64,000 nt of DNA from CAZAYY01 sp964489525. GTDB taxonomy: Bacteria; Chloroflexota; Anaerolineae; Anaerolineales; JABWBV01. Under the pieces are notes generated by a model that was given only the letters and a program-made list of their open reading frames with translations, ran no database searches and was not told the origin of the DNA. Every line of letters begins with the position of its first letter. Positions within the stretch are counted from its first letter, which is position 1. Shown here in pieces: positions 55,301 through 59,231 of this stretch. A program made the translations under genes and the position numbers. Location: assembly GCA_964489525.1 (NCBI GenBank), contig CAZAYY010000004.1, positions 192,049 to 256,048 on the forward strand, written 5' to 3'.

Positions 55301-57191
55301 TGTAGTTGAATCCGGGACAGGGGTAAGCTATACATGGGACTTTGGAGACGGGCAATTAGGCAGCGGGGCAGAAGCCAGCCATCTTTATGCGGCTCCCGGC
55401 AGCTACACCGCGGTGGTCACCGCAAGCAACCAGGTCAGCCTGATCACAGATACTGTGGTGATCATCGTGCAGGAATCGATCAGCAGTTTGAATGCATCTA
55501 GCAGCAGTCCGACGGCCATGGGCCAGGCAACTTTATTTACTGCTACGGTGAGCGCTGGAACAAATACCAGCTTTACCTGGAACTTTGGGGATGGACAATT
55601 TGGCAGCGGGTCGACAACCGCGAACACATATGCAGCGCTAGGCAGCTATACTGTTGTGATCACTGCCAGCAATCAAGTCAGCCTGGTGACAGGCATCATA
55701 CAAGTGGATGTGGAGGAAGTGATCACAGGGTTGAACGCCCAGACAAGCAGCCCAACACCGCTGGGTCAATCCACTTCACTCACTGCTACGGTTGAATCCG
55801 GGACGGGAGTCAGCTATACATGGGACTTTGGAGACGGACAATTAGGCAGCGGTACAGCAGCCAGCCATCTTTATGCGGCTCCCGGCAGCTACACCGCGGT
55901 AGTCACTGCCAGCAACAAGGTCAATTCAGTCACCACGAACATTGAGGTTCTGGTGCAGCAATCCATCAGCGGGCTAATTGCTTCGAACGATGGGCCTACC
56001 ACCAGTGGATTGCCTGCGACACTATCGGCTGAGATCATCAGCGGTACAGCAGTATCTTATGGGTGGGATTTTGGAGATGGGATTACAGGCACCGGGCAAA
56101 CTGTTACGCACACTTATGCCAGTGCGGGAATTTACACTGCAACGGTGTTTGCAAGCAACCTGGTCAGCCAGCAATCTGCCGAAACCCAGGTAACTGTCAA
56201 CAACCCGGGCCTGAATATCACCGTCACGATATCAGAAAGCCCGGTCATTCTCGGTGCGGAGTTCGTCAGCCAAATCACCGTGACCAACATGACTGCTTTG
56301 GACCTTAGCAACCTTATCCTGCTCAACCCGACAATCCCCGAACTGCAGTTCGAGGCAGCCTCCAGCGGTTGCGCAGCCGCCAGCAGTCTGATCACCTGCA
56401 CCTTGGGAAACTTAGCTGGCAACTCAAGCGTCTTCCTTGAAATCACCCAAACGGTTGCCATCACTGCCGGAGATCATCTGTCCAGCCAGTTTACCGTAAC
56501 CGGTCAGACCCCATCCAGCGAGGCTGTTTCTACAACCCAAGATGTTGTAATCCACACGGTTCCTTACCTGATGTGGTATGAAAATGATTTTGAAAACGGT
56601 GTGGGAAACGAGTGGTGTCTGCCCGAAACCAGCACTACGCCTACGAACAGGAACTACCTCGGTGAACAGGGCAACATTACAAATTGTCTCACCCTGACCA
56701 GCCTGCCAGCTCATACCAAGGTACAGGTTGACTTCGATCTGTTCATTATCCGTTCATGGCAGGGCAGCCAGCAGACCTGGCTGCGCTACTTCCCATTTAA
56801 GACAAATGGGATGACCATTGCGAATACTGACGCCAATGAATGGCTGGTCCTGGCGAATGACCAAACTCTGATGCACACCACGTTTTCAAACTATGCCAAT
56901 CTAAACCAGGCCTACCCGGGTAGCTATCCAGTTGCACAATACCCCGGGCGCACCGGTGCGGCCGAAGTCAACACGCTCGGCTACACCTATCAATCCACGC
57001 CGTTGGATTCGGTTTATCGTATTCGATTGACTTTTGACCATGTGGAGGAAGATCTTGTCCTCGAATTCCTGGCCAAAGGCTTAGTGCCGATTAGCGGAGC
57101 AAGTTGGGGATTGGATAATGTGCGGGTAATATTTTCGGCTGGCGCAGATCTGCAGCCGTATAAGATTTACCTGCCGCTTATCCTGAGATAA
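37341..57191 (+). CDS. Giant surface protein 2 (6616 residues): membrane-threaded platform, YWTD propellers, tandem-95 and PKD repeats
   Basis: The start is GTG, five nt after AGAGGA. Order by residue: signal/anchor helix (11-31); N domain; two membrane helices (about 308-367); thrombospondin type 3-like repeats (419-522); the domain with NPDHLWYAL (about 560); hydrophobic segments (1155-1317); more type 3 repeats (1553-1692); Ig-like domains; one LamG (2126-2335). Three YWTD propellers (2587-2787, 3007-3260, 3816-4127) alternate with two blocks of five tandem-95 cadherin-like repeats (3270-3814, 4131-4667). Then a PPC domain (4670-4787), Ig, a CBM9-like domain (5116-5367), DUF11, Ig, six PKD repeats (5803-6289), DUF11, a jelly-roll-like domain (6407-6604), and the end KIYLPLILR. 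The first 1700 residues and the CBM9-DUF11-Ig part match giant 1. It is probably an adhesin. Confidence 0.85.
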   Translation: MHISQANQCRRIWYLISIVFLASLICFGLFRYLDVPLSAAGQSQNDAVVNTEQNALFSDSERKEAQAEVEDAWQLVTDLGSYQYSTDIIQQTIPLALVTNVGRTSKNEAFHIEGSTNLPDKTMNMVVWAEGGSLLDRDNSYEVKVENNQTFSRQGEGDWQLMDSFVEMAAPQGDFLGFLSVAENVQFSESRVINGNEIKAYAFEINAPRFAVQLREQIEKSLGQRGELPAGFNLSTPEIYVNMQANGKLWIDADGLPVRQVIHLVFPPGSETRVETTIDTTFKGFDREQITVVKSASPMTRLMGGFTAGLQASLPVVILLLVSGGLVFFILNHPLGKRLTAPLTILFIVVLVISPLLESAQAAAFYKKQTFRQTQSVQADLEKTAILDSNPQVLPGYQAAIYTSAPRGVGTLLGIDPSVDTDGDGLTDAKEALLGTDPNNPDTDGDLVSDGDEANGFTYNGQLWVTDPNHVDTNRDGLVDGVEWNNADLFHPTWDLDGDGVPDLFDLDNDGDGVPDSLDLSPATHSNLDSSFGAGNTFSLILNGLTKDTRTFVEFQLRPTNPDHLWYALSILDWPADAVGQYQDRDNASLYDAGCIQYGTNCEVSADEGDMRMIPMLEIKIPSASPNLPLTAPILTFDIAPLPDKATSIEGAITLEQKPWGVGSLVFQTISVNSGYETWKYWRSDRYCGEALPSGTGATIPTGEKSTGISALPVALKYYKSYYFGPSVNDLRACANVPVATFVGNKMVDADYLEHFGISVREMDEAGSGKIIYLPLNLVTDPETGAQVAFQGEMMYLPSGIWNAAHQVNLVWTVQMLNDTATEFNISQIIQTYSDDWVLTGLNVREDHGVKTAVVYEDPAVDANLQDDLPLLSLAQGLGGTFLAGRACYAFTGDGECIPSPERDTGVDQIYTRFNHATNDDGDVLSRWGISDTLTVVPKAYTGFYEMLVDLAGATTTELLSSVFDPHWSSATPISPTLLFATETNLRSQNLDFPASTGSPWSGGELTLSLAGAPLITQAHLRIAPYKYFAGEWRTFPIGDYLTELGNRYAGEFDGDADTQLGKMYVFQIYYMALYSGLSSIVEESGVPDQNFDTMIVDKISDPTQARNAAKFVVNVVFSVWIDNTTVWKSVKATFTNLKYSASQIKLPKLSVKNGVIAAAVVAGIVTASVLTFVDFGGDGEGGTIPIAATATVLGGVLTGYGLYSAGLQLAQEVKTIKNLSKLTGASKLSLIKGTAKMAKGAAVVGLVVEVGVAWTVFIFEVANGSDPNKAAAAAGGATTVAVIYALIALIPFVGEIIVGLLILTDLIVLGLCQLGVEGACKFGGIAQTLATFFAEGYYSEDLNNVFDYERDDLVRLTNLNIKPVGPIQSFTAGVKVQFSLDAEFYFGFKGPIYEKGVPYYPTSASYELDVRAALEAVPVGSDDISKVQFVATHSPVPIWKYGEAARTKDPAYSFYSLHRLNLTNSAYLMNYTTDPLPVGINTYVPLYFNLYLPVRAVKCWSKVGGISTGCESANTSNMISNPVGNDGGFYFDILPATIEGLASWDQLQSRDRDGDRLAASDFYLCSTFSQLCGNDPDDTKWDTDGDGISDRVELEQRSAGILFDLTKRDTDGDEVCDADELRLGTNPNSADTDGDSLPDGVEVFHQVCGTATWSGGWRYYTDESTWFWVTSNPRLPDTDGDGLSDALEKNLHEADKVGFPYNPQVYNQSPLGITQTTDDDDNHIAAGEMLGFYTTLNNNMVNGYYADGILDTIFPLELGGQTKNARFSMVKNNSLSFYYPVAAYIGPTKIVSVDQAITAQVKQTSGVAVPGTLSSVSFDNPQLLITIDNDKPSTEVTSGEYVQAGGYRVIAGAATDPSSSIAHVMLSEDGGTTWLDTGEIVGYNRINNKEVWGYTLNIPNVETTKVIQTRATDAVGNVEDPVKTTTLKIDGTPPNVTTSQTGNPTIGTLPGTVRFAIPLTGSVADPDSGANPGSGIASVEIMVEPLNYNWQPANLTLGPDGRSGTWYIQYNLAGLNSLGNMVADPSGQYTVTVRATDNVNNVISDTNYLVYQVKVDGTPPVVTMDDPYGGPMVITSTTTWAGEAQVITRSLTLQGTVTDPNAGASGIQKVEISFTPAELADSLDDPVVLMYLNDPLNATDFANNGPGPDATCTIPHCPTATVPGIYGTAVNFDGTNDYLALTQDVSETGYTAAIWFKTSCSDCGILSIVQGSLGSTLHDRDIYLNNGNVCSTVLTNTSPKTWNTICTATGNFGNTSWHQAVQVIGPEGHKLYLDGVLQAESPAVHDSKFTAQTGLVLGFAPITTPAIAKYFNGSLDEFAIYDTAFSENEVASLYSRWQPVYLAASGAGVTTTTWTYDVPFGLEGFYQIDLRTEDVKGNRNDAQRTKWTQWQGVIDTLPPRITYTRNRYGYGEASYFTYAVTAIDDFLSEDNVIIPFNLASQTTIYRDYFLSGDEKTYYDALAVNCSVEPGDRTFDASAWWVKFGGGAQRLAGFNTNCDVPYHLSLFYSSGVNRLNRLEAIEQQLVQVCDVFGNCAATGQSQYMIYSAEFDGSYSSSLSNGRIERGPSNQWIWPNEVVLSTAPAIPDTIRLDLDAGKMYWTQYDPGVANSGAILRANLDGSNPETLLSGRKNPAPHAHMGLALDTLENRMYWTEGKTVYSANLDGSNVSTVFSFSFGYDDSSHIEYDQARGKLIWLVGETYPANKYIGYSFYRSSAIYEVNLNGSGLVELFTMDYSDFYTTYPLPLNSPLYLDKATGDVYFNYRYSVLTRGTISGGVLTPHDVPSESIFINWRNHVSNITSLFKDPLTNEIYEFIHTNSVDGGLVETINYRDADLVLTASDLAQQAAPGLTMPYGIQVRNAGVIINNNVEVQAQLPAQTTLLATYPSTIPCVENNHLVTCQLGQMASNEVKKLTFHVQIPFTATGSLAASFSVLGQAEDLDRANNAASTSTLVVAPPADPGKDYAPYVAMTWDSWYGGTKISSVRADNFLDYGDLKTGGSQVYSSPTYDPVGNKLYFFKKGVGIQQMNLDGSGEATLISLPTGNAKNIRVFDGYVYWYDGALQIMRAPISSPGAAAAIINEPWLSGGFAISPVTHELYWFNPTLMKSNLDGTGVQVVSEPCRGCPDVPLSEYASLGLADGIHIDPYEGRIYFIRLSAVYRMFLNGSGMEKIYQGTPGNIIPKLPLMGLTLDLDRRKVYWVETEYFNEQISCTSGAGLCNVAHYKNELHAVNFDGSGIENFSLPDTGRGTGGYGKYLTEGLAFIPLYKPAPTALDDTYGLWEDPVQNIPGPGVLDNDLDPDASETLAVTGYQAVSQLGAVVSVSGAGGFTYDASAVPAVQSLPEGAQISDTFVYTAAYISSDPVSATVTLVITGINDAPTAVNDSGGAISEDSILVGTGASRLMLNDYDIDLGDTFSMATYTTTSTNGAVVTITADGGYTYDPRFAPALQALGVGQTLVDSFDYVIADSHGLTSTGTVAVTVQGANDAPVAVVYNKTIDEADLQKYTLLFEFPSYIWSANSNSDIDTGDKLTFVGHASTSARGAVVGRPISYIITYDATGVGVLPVISAGDMITDTIVYTITDQHGAQSSSIILITINGANDPPTAVSDSNATNEDAALNVGSGAGVLVNDFDINPGDTITVTGSDSTSAYGALVSVQPDGGYSYDPTGAVQLQALAVGETLTDTFVYRVVDSFGAESSALVSIVVSGVNDAPTAVKDLIGATKTSIGSGTAPGLLGNDRDPEDDVLTAVPYTGTTTLGAAITVLADGSFAYDPSGSATIQALAAGASITDTFTYTATDGEFYDTAIVDVAISGRQIYWTDKLDIYRSPQTVCTTACVEVLAVLSAGDIGSLALDVGEQWVYYTWASGIYRMNFTGTVTETLVTGLTEPLDLKLDLANGQMYWTDHGASLIQRANLDGSNVVTLTAAVADPFFLAVDLDQNLVFWTQGNSSDQDHRLYQATLTGDVLGAPQAVYTSTFRNFCPNDTCFGGLTIGAGMTGTTRLYFTVSEFPPAGELDGHTIRSCDTSDCMNTVTVLTKNGGFSGFYNDKGSLAVRAPVGDDFSTGRIFWVSFGDIYPLDQTVAPSGPGGNYLYVMMDNLIPDDASVPTVVFSTTLDYPDSHFGIALSFETPVAYDDSGVTSESAVLTATAPGVMANDTAEYPLLVTASSGTSALGAPVTVVPDGSYIYTPTQVSGFNSLRLGVFITDTFTYTVRDTNHYGASAIVHIRVNGENDAPTAFDDQFATDEDKLLSVNQAGGVLSNDTDPDSGDTKTVFAFDALSAAEAIVLVQPNGSFTYDPTASGVLKALAMGDIYTDTFTYTMQDSQLITSTAVVTVVVTGVNDAPMGEFDQGDTSESAVLTVGAPGVLANDQDPDTGDVLVVNGFISPTLYGAAVAVFADGSYVYTPTLSAQLRRLANGAQLTDIISYTVSDGNGGTDEVAIEIVVTGDPNASPEAVADSYATDEESSFIIPAPGVLANDTDPNGGDSLTVSSADSASLFGALVAVNADGSFTYTPAGAAALQSLSVGEQVTDVFSYTVYDQNDGYDTAVVSITVTGVNDVPTAVPDTGETIKDAPFVTAAPGLLANDSDPDTQDVLQVVTNTFTSSLGAGVVLFGDGSYQYDPLTSPTLQALGSEISQIDVFTYTLDDGQGGLVSGSVTITVTGLGQLCAVDEDINEPNDLYTQATFLFPESIPTDNSFHSSGDQDWYAFELVAGRQYQFQTQLEGLYLDTTLALYGPDGTTLLLSNDDTDAEPYSTLVFEPDSSGVYYLLVEHKAAPNLCTHSYQLSLADITPAPKYPEEPGYDAPLLFSTIVYPYSGSTLTNTAPISVTVGVYAVESAQTITVTLNGAALETSSWASGTLTDSAWSTTWVPTGEGVYTLTAALSDWAGHVQTETIPIKITVDTSYPSVTLTTQAITTAHTTVPFAAPLIGTAMDTLGVAQVEVDPGGAGWQFANVSAGDWQFQWDLEWNPDGETIPVFVRVIDLANQVTEITQNVFVDISPPSAVTVTLALSQSSGNVVVSETQTIYQANPTMLISWTASTDGYGLAGYFVGWTTSPTATLTELTPYADASLAHVQVLGEAEIVYAHIVVIDNAGNQRVQTFGPFYIDGPATPDLIVDLDYQGWRFSGATQLSADQEIVRAPATAGSMISQTMFASWDADALRLDWVGGDWDHDGDMFIYLDTESGGATRLYNPYTTTASTVITLPTGMTADALIWVQTNQTATLLTWDGIAWVASQILTDAQYRWTETAQAQFTGLYLPFALLQIDGTDSLGLLAVASEENALQLWAAAPDRNPLNSPVVINTGALLQDLSRFSLLHYFSWPNLALGVLVNENRFENGNLSLTIAASPAGTQLGYLESDLLNLLNPSTPLDADLDGVVDVALPFDLDIYPVNLGQMVTYTITYVNTGPYTLTEVSLVMTATDTIILNTSSPFTVSIGSVGPGITGTVVLTGIVQTNADHKAVELDIALSDQTHGTYEWFWLHHAMDTLGPDAPEFYLIDLYTPPYTQTIGGQTWDPSGTPIQTLEIDPQSTRSITTLTCFDTYPMDSSWGCHWNPELFSDSDWVKMRVRSTDSFGNEGTWSEWITLTIDSQPPTITVDPAFDGAIADGFIGPDEARIFGQITDNYAATGYEVCEWQSNLPVCNLYEIISPTLTANWSYGMAVLDQDGTPYTITLRSQDAANNYSSPLTRTFLIDSIPPVITSTQTQVQVDVVNYLIGQVTGGPILAGSIVDGGAVGTLVMRVIFPNGEIAWQPVAAIGNTWFYTPVLTLAGEYLFNLEASDQAGNLSVGETFTLTVEDQAITGLQAIQNGPTLLGSATSFTTSITTGTNVAYDWDFGDGHAGSGAYVAHTYASAGIFTVVVTASNQANQVVTSLQVTVQETIGGLNIFSSSPTALGQATLFTATVSAGTNTSYTWDFGDGQFGSGSTIANTYATFGSYTVVVTASNQINLVTGTIQVDVEEVITGMSAQSSSPTPLGQFTSLTAVVESGTGVSYTWDFGDGQLGSGAEASHLYAAPGSYTAVVTASNQVSLITDTVVIIVQESISSLNASSSSPTAMGQATLFTATVSAGTNTSFTWNFGDGQFGSGSTTANTYAALGSYTVVITASNQVSLVTGIIQVDVEEVITGLNAQTSSPTPLGQSTSLTATVESGTGVSYTWDFGDGQLGSGTAASHLYAAPGSYTAVVTASNKVNSVTTNIEVLVQQSISGLIASNDGPTTSGLPATLSAEIISGTAVSYGWDFGDGITGTGQTVTHTYASAGIYTATVFASNLVSQQSAETQVTVNNPGLNITVTISESPVILGAEFVSQITVTNMTALDLSNLILLNPTIPELQFEAASSGCAAASSLITCTLGNLAGNSSVFLEITQTVAITAGDHLSSQFTVTGQTPSSEAVSTTQDVVIHTVPYLMWYENDFENGVGNEWCLPETSTTPTNRNYLGEQGNITNCLTLTSLPAHTKVQVDFDLFIIRSWQGSQQTWLRYFPFKTNGMTIANTDANEWLVLANDQTLMHTTFSNYANLNQAYPGSYPVAQYPGRTGAAEVNTLGYTYQSTPLDSVYRIRLTFDHVEEDLVLEFLAKGLVPISGASWGLDNVRVIFSAGADLQPYKIYLPLILR
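45090..47140 (+). repeat. YWTD-type beta-propellers 1 and 2 of giant 2
   Basis: Repeats of the LDLR class B type (IRLDLDAGKMYWTQYD, ILRANLDGSNPETLL, MYWTEGKTVYSANLDGSNV; and NKLYFFKKGVGIQQMNLDG, RKVYWVETEYF) form two arrays. They are separated by a DUF11-like module (about 45855-46200) that contains VQAQLPAQTTLLATYPS. The signature YWT and the NLDGS strand recur in most blades. Confidence 0.8.
47148..48780 (+). repeat. Tandem-95 (cadherin-like) block 1 of giant 2, five copies
   Basis: Five copies of about 105-115 residues each follow the pattern PTAxxDxxxxxED...GVLxNDxDPDxGDTLxV, YGAxVxVxxDGxYxYDPxxxxxLQALxxGExxTDTFxYxxxDxxG, and the closing VxITVxGxNDAP. The copies begin near 47148, 47480, 47810, 48140 and 48475. 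The acidic residues at the domain borders resemble cadherin calcium sites. Confidence 0.85.
48787..49720 (+). repeat. YWTD-type beta-propeller 3 of giant 2
   Basis: This array lies between the two tandem-95 blocks. Its blades include QIYWTDKLDIYRS, GQMYWTDHGASLIQRANLDG and NLVFWTQGNSSDQDHRLYQA. The position indicates insertion of a complete propeller between two cadherin-like stalks. Confidence 0.8.
49732..51340 (+). repeat. Tandem-95 (cadherin-like) block 2 of giant 2, five copies
   Basis: Five further copies repeat the pattern, with GVLxNDxDPDxGD at each start and VTVTGVNDAP-like ends. They begin near 49732, 50040, 50370, 50695 and 51020. The block leads directly into a PPC domain (AVDEDINEPNDLYTQAT, then SSGDQDWYAFELVAGRQYQF) at about 51350-51700. 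Confidence 0.85.
54750..56207 (+). repeat. Six PKD repeats of 81 residues in giant 2
   Basis: Each unit of exactly 243 nt has a SxxPTxxG strand, a YTWDFGDGxxGSG motif and an HTYAxxGxYTVVVTASN strand. Copies 2-3 (54993-55478) and 4-5 (55479-55964) match as a pair: copy 2 resembles copy 4 and copy 3 resembles copy 5 at the DNA level, with a period of 486 nt. This shows a recent duplication of a two-domain unit. Confidence 0.92.
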
Positions 57192-57199
57192 TTAGCACC

Positions 57200-57241
57200 T
57201 GCTCAGCCCCCCACCCCATGCTTTTAAGGTGGGGCTGAGCA
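57200..57241 (+). terminator. Stem-loop, probable terminator after giant protein 2
   Basis: TGCTCAGCCCC and GGGGCTGAGCA form a perfect 11-bp stem with a loop of about 20 nt that can itself pair partly (CCACC/GGTGG). It lies 8 nt after the stop. The tail AATTCAATTTG is only moderately T-rich. Confidence 0.6.
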
Positions 57242-57382
57242 ATTCAATTTGCGGTTCCAACACCCTTCAGCAGCCAGTTTCAGCAGTGTAAACTTTTTAC
57301 GGAAGGCTTCGATGCCTTGCCAAGAGACTGCCGGACAATGTATTACTGGTTTAGGTTTGCAGGGCAACATCCCGGAGGCGAT

Positions 57383-57403
57383 TGTATTTGTCAAGCGAAA
57401 AAC
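57383..57403 (-). mobile_element. Remnant end of a second IS21 copy
   Basis: These 21 bases (beginning TGTATTTGTCAAGCG) are identical to the terminal 21 bases of the right end of the complete IS21 element at 62722-62742, in opposite orientation. They directly abut the left end of the ISL3 element. The rest of this IS21 copy is not present in the window. Confidence 0.85.
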
Positions 57404-57479
57404 GGTTCTTCCGCAATTGTCGTGATGCTATTACGAATTAAATTAGAATGGCAAACCATCTTAGTCGTAGAAGGTTGCC

Positions 57480-59114
57480 ATGTTTGGAGAATTATTCTTG
57501 CCCAATGTGCGCTGTTTGAGTTTCGAAAAAATAGAAATCAATGCCAACACCGTTTTAGTAAAAGTGGTGAGTGCAGGAAAACAAGCGGTGTGTCCTTACT
57601 GTCAGACGACGGCCAACCGGATGCATAGCTGTTATTCCCGTACACTTGATGATCTACCCTGTGGGGAGCGAAGAGTGCAGATTCAATGGAAAGCAAAGCG
57701 GTTTTTCTGTGACAACTACGCCTGCTCACATTTCACTTTTAGTGAGCGAATACCTGAAGTAGCCGGTTTTTATGCGCGTAAGACGCGACGATTACAAGAT
57801 AAGCAAACTGAACTTGGCTTTGAGGTTGGGGGCGAAGCAGGCAAGCGGGTGGCAAATCTGTTGAATATCAGCATCAGTGGTGACCAGATCCTGCGTTTGG
57901 TCCATTCGAAAGCAGAAACCGATTACCCAATCCCACGGGTTCTTGGAATTGATGATTGGGCCATTCGCAAAGGACAAACTTATGGAACAATTTTGGTGGA
58001 CCTCGAAAAACAGCAAGTAGTTGATTTGCTCCCTGATCGAAAGCCAGAAACGTTGGCGGCATGGCTAAAAGAGCACCCCGGTATAGAAATCATCAGCCGA
58101 GATCGCGGAAAAGAGTATGTTCAGGGCATTGAACTGACGAAACAGGAGTTCATTCAAGTTGCGGATTGCTTCCATTTACTAAAAAACATGGTGGAAATGC
58201 TTCAGCGGCTTTTCGAACGATGCCCAATGGAGTTGGCACTCGCAGCTAAACAAAACTCTTGTGGGCAAATTGTTGCTTCCCAAGCAGAAGCTTCAAAGCA
58301 GCCTGGTGAATTAGCGTCAGAAAAAGGAAGTGGCAAAACGCGGCCAGAAGAGAAGAAACCCTATCGCCAAGTTCGTTTTGAAGAAGTGAAATTATTGGCA
58401 GAGCAGGGTGTGAGCCAAAGGACGATTGCTAATAAAACGGGATTGGCCCGCCAAACGGTTCGCAAGTATTTTCATTTAGACCAGCTTCCCAAAAAACATC
58501 AGGCTGCTGGCTCTGGATCAAAAGCAGCCCCTTTTATGGAATTTATCAGGCAGCGTTGGGAACAAAACAATCCAAGCGTGAAACAATTATTTGAGGAGTT
58601 GCAAGCACAAGGGTTTACTGGCGGTTATGCGAGCTTAAATCGGGCGATCCATAGCCAAATGGGAATTCGCAACCTTAAGAAATCCCGCACTCCAACTCGA
58701 ATACCAATCCAATACTCCCCAAAACAGACAGCCTGGGCTATATACAAACCAGATGAAGAGCTCAAAAGTTGGCAGAAAGCTTTATGTCAAACTTTATGGG
58801 AAATATCGCCCCTGGCTAAAAAAGCTCGTAAACTTGCCCATGCTTTTCGAGAAATGATTAGCAACAAACAACCTGATTATTTGGACGAATGGCTGGTGCA
58901 GGCTGAAAGCAGCCAAATCGTTGAGTTCGTGCGTTTTGCGGCAAGCTTGCGGAGTGATTACAAGGCCATGAAAGCAGCTTTATCATTTTGCTGGAGCAAT
59001 GGTCAAGTTGAAGGCCAGGTAAATCGTCTCAAGTTAATCAAACGCCAAATGTATGGAAGGGCGAGCTTCATGCTTCTCCGAAGAAGGGTTCTTGGCCCTG
59101 CTCCTGTTTCGTGA
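57480..59114 (+). CDS. ISL3-family transposase
   Basis: The complete 544-residue transposase is of the long ISL3 type. The N-terminal zinc-finger-like domain has CPYCQTT and a Cys pair in FFCDNYAC. The DDE domain has the first acidic residue in RVLGIDDWAIRKGQTYG and the second in IISRDRGKEY, followed by ADCFHLLKNM. The middle holds a helix-turn-helix (VKLLAEQGVSQRTIANKTGLA), and the C-terminus has the catalytic Glu in WSNGQVEGQVNRLKLIKRQMYG. No frameshift or internal stop is seen, so it may be active. The stop codon lies in the right part of the element, just inside the interrupted inverted repeat. Confidence 0.93.
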   Translation: MFGELFLPNVRCLSFEKIEINANTVLVKVVSAGKQAVCPYCQTTANRMHSCYSRTLDDLPCGERRVQIQWKAKRFFCDNYACSHFTFSERIPEVAGFYARKTRRLQDKQTELGFEVGGEAGKRVANLLNISISGDQILRLVHSKAETDYPIPRVLGIDDWAIRKGQTYGTILVDLEKQQVVDLLPDRKPETLAAWLKEHPGIEIISRDRGKEYVQGIELTKQEFIQVADCFHLLKNMVEMLQRLFERCPMELALAAKQNSCGQIVASQAEASKQPGELASEKGSGKTRPEEKKPYRQVRFEEVKLLAEQGVSQRTIANKTGLARQTVRKYFHLDQLPKKHQAAGSGSKAAPFMEFIRQRWEQNNPSVKQLFEELQAQGFTGGYASLNRAIHSQMGIRNLKKSRTPTRIPIQYSPKQTAWAIYKPDEELKSWQKALCQTLWEISPLAKKARKLAHAFREMISNKQPDYLDEWLVQAESSQIVEFVRFAASLRSDYKAMKAALSFCWSNGQVEGQVNRLKLIKRQMYGRASFMLLRRRVLGPAPVS

Positions 59115-59231
59115 TAGTATCACGACAATTGATACTGTTGGCGAACCCCGAATTATTTTCCAGCCAAATTTCCGTAAAAGAACTGGCGGGATTGAGTATG
59201 ATTGGGTAAGAATTTGTAAATGGAGGCCTTC

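Noticed and set aside
57242..57382. Possible gene between giant 2 and the IS block (frame from 57317)
   Set aside because: The frame crosses the IS21 remnant and the ISL3 end, and no product is recognisable; I see nothing functional in this stretch.
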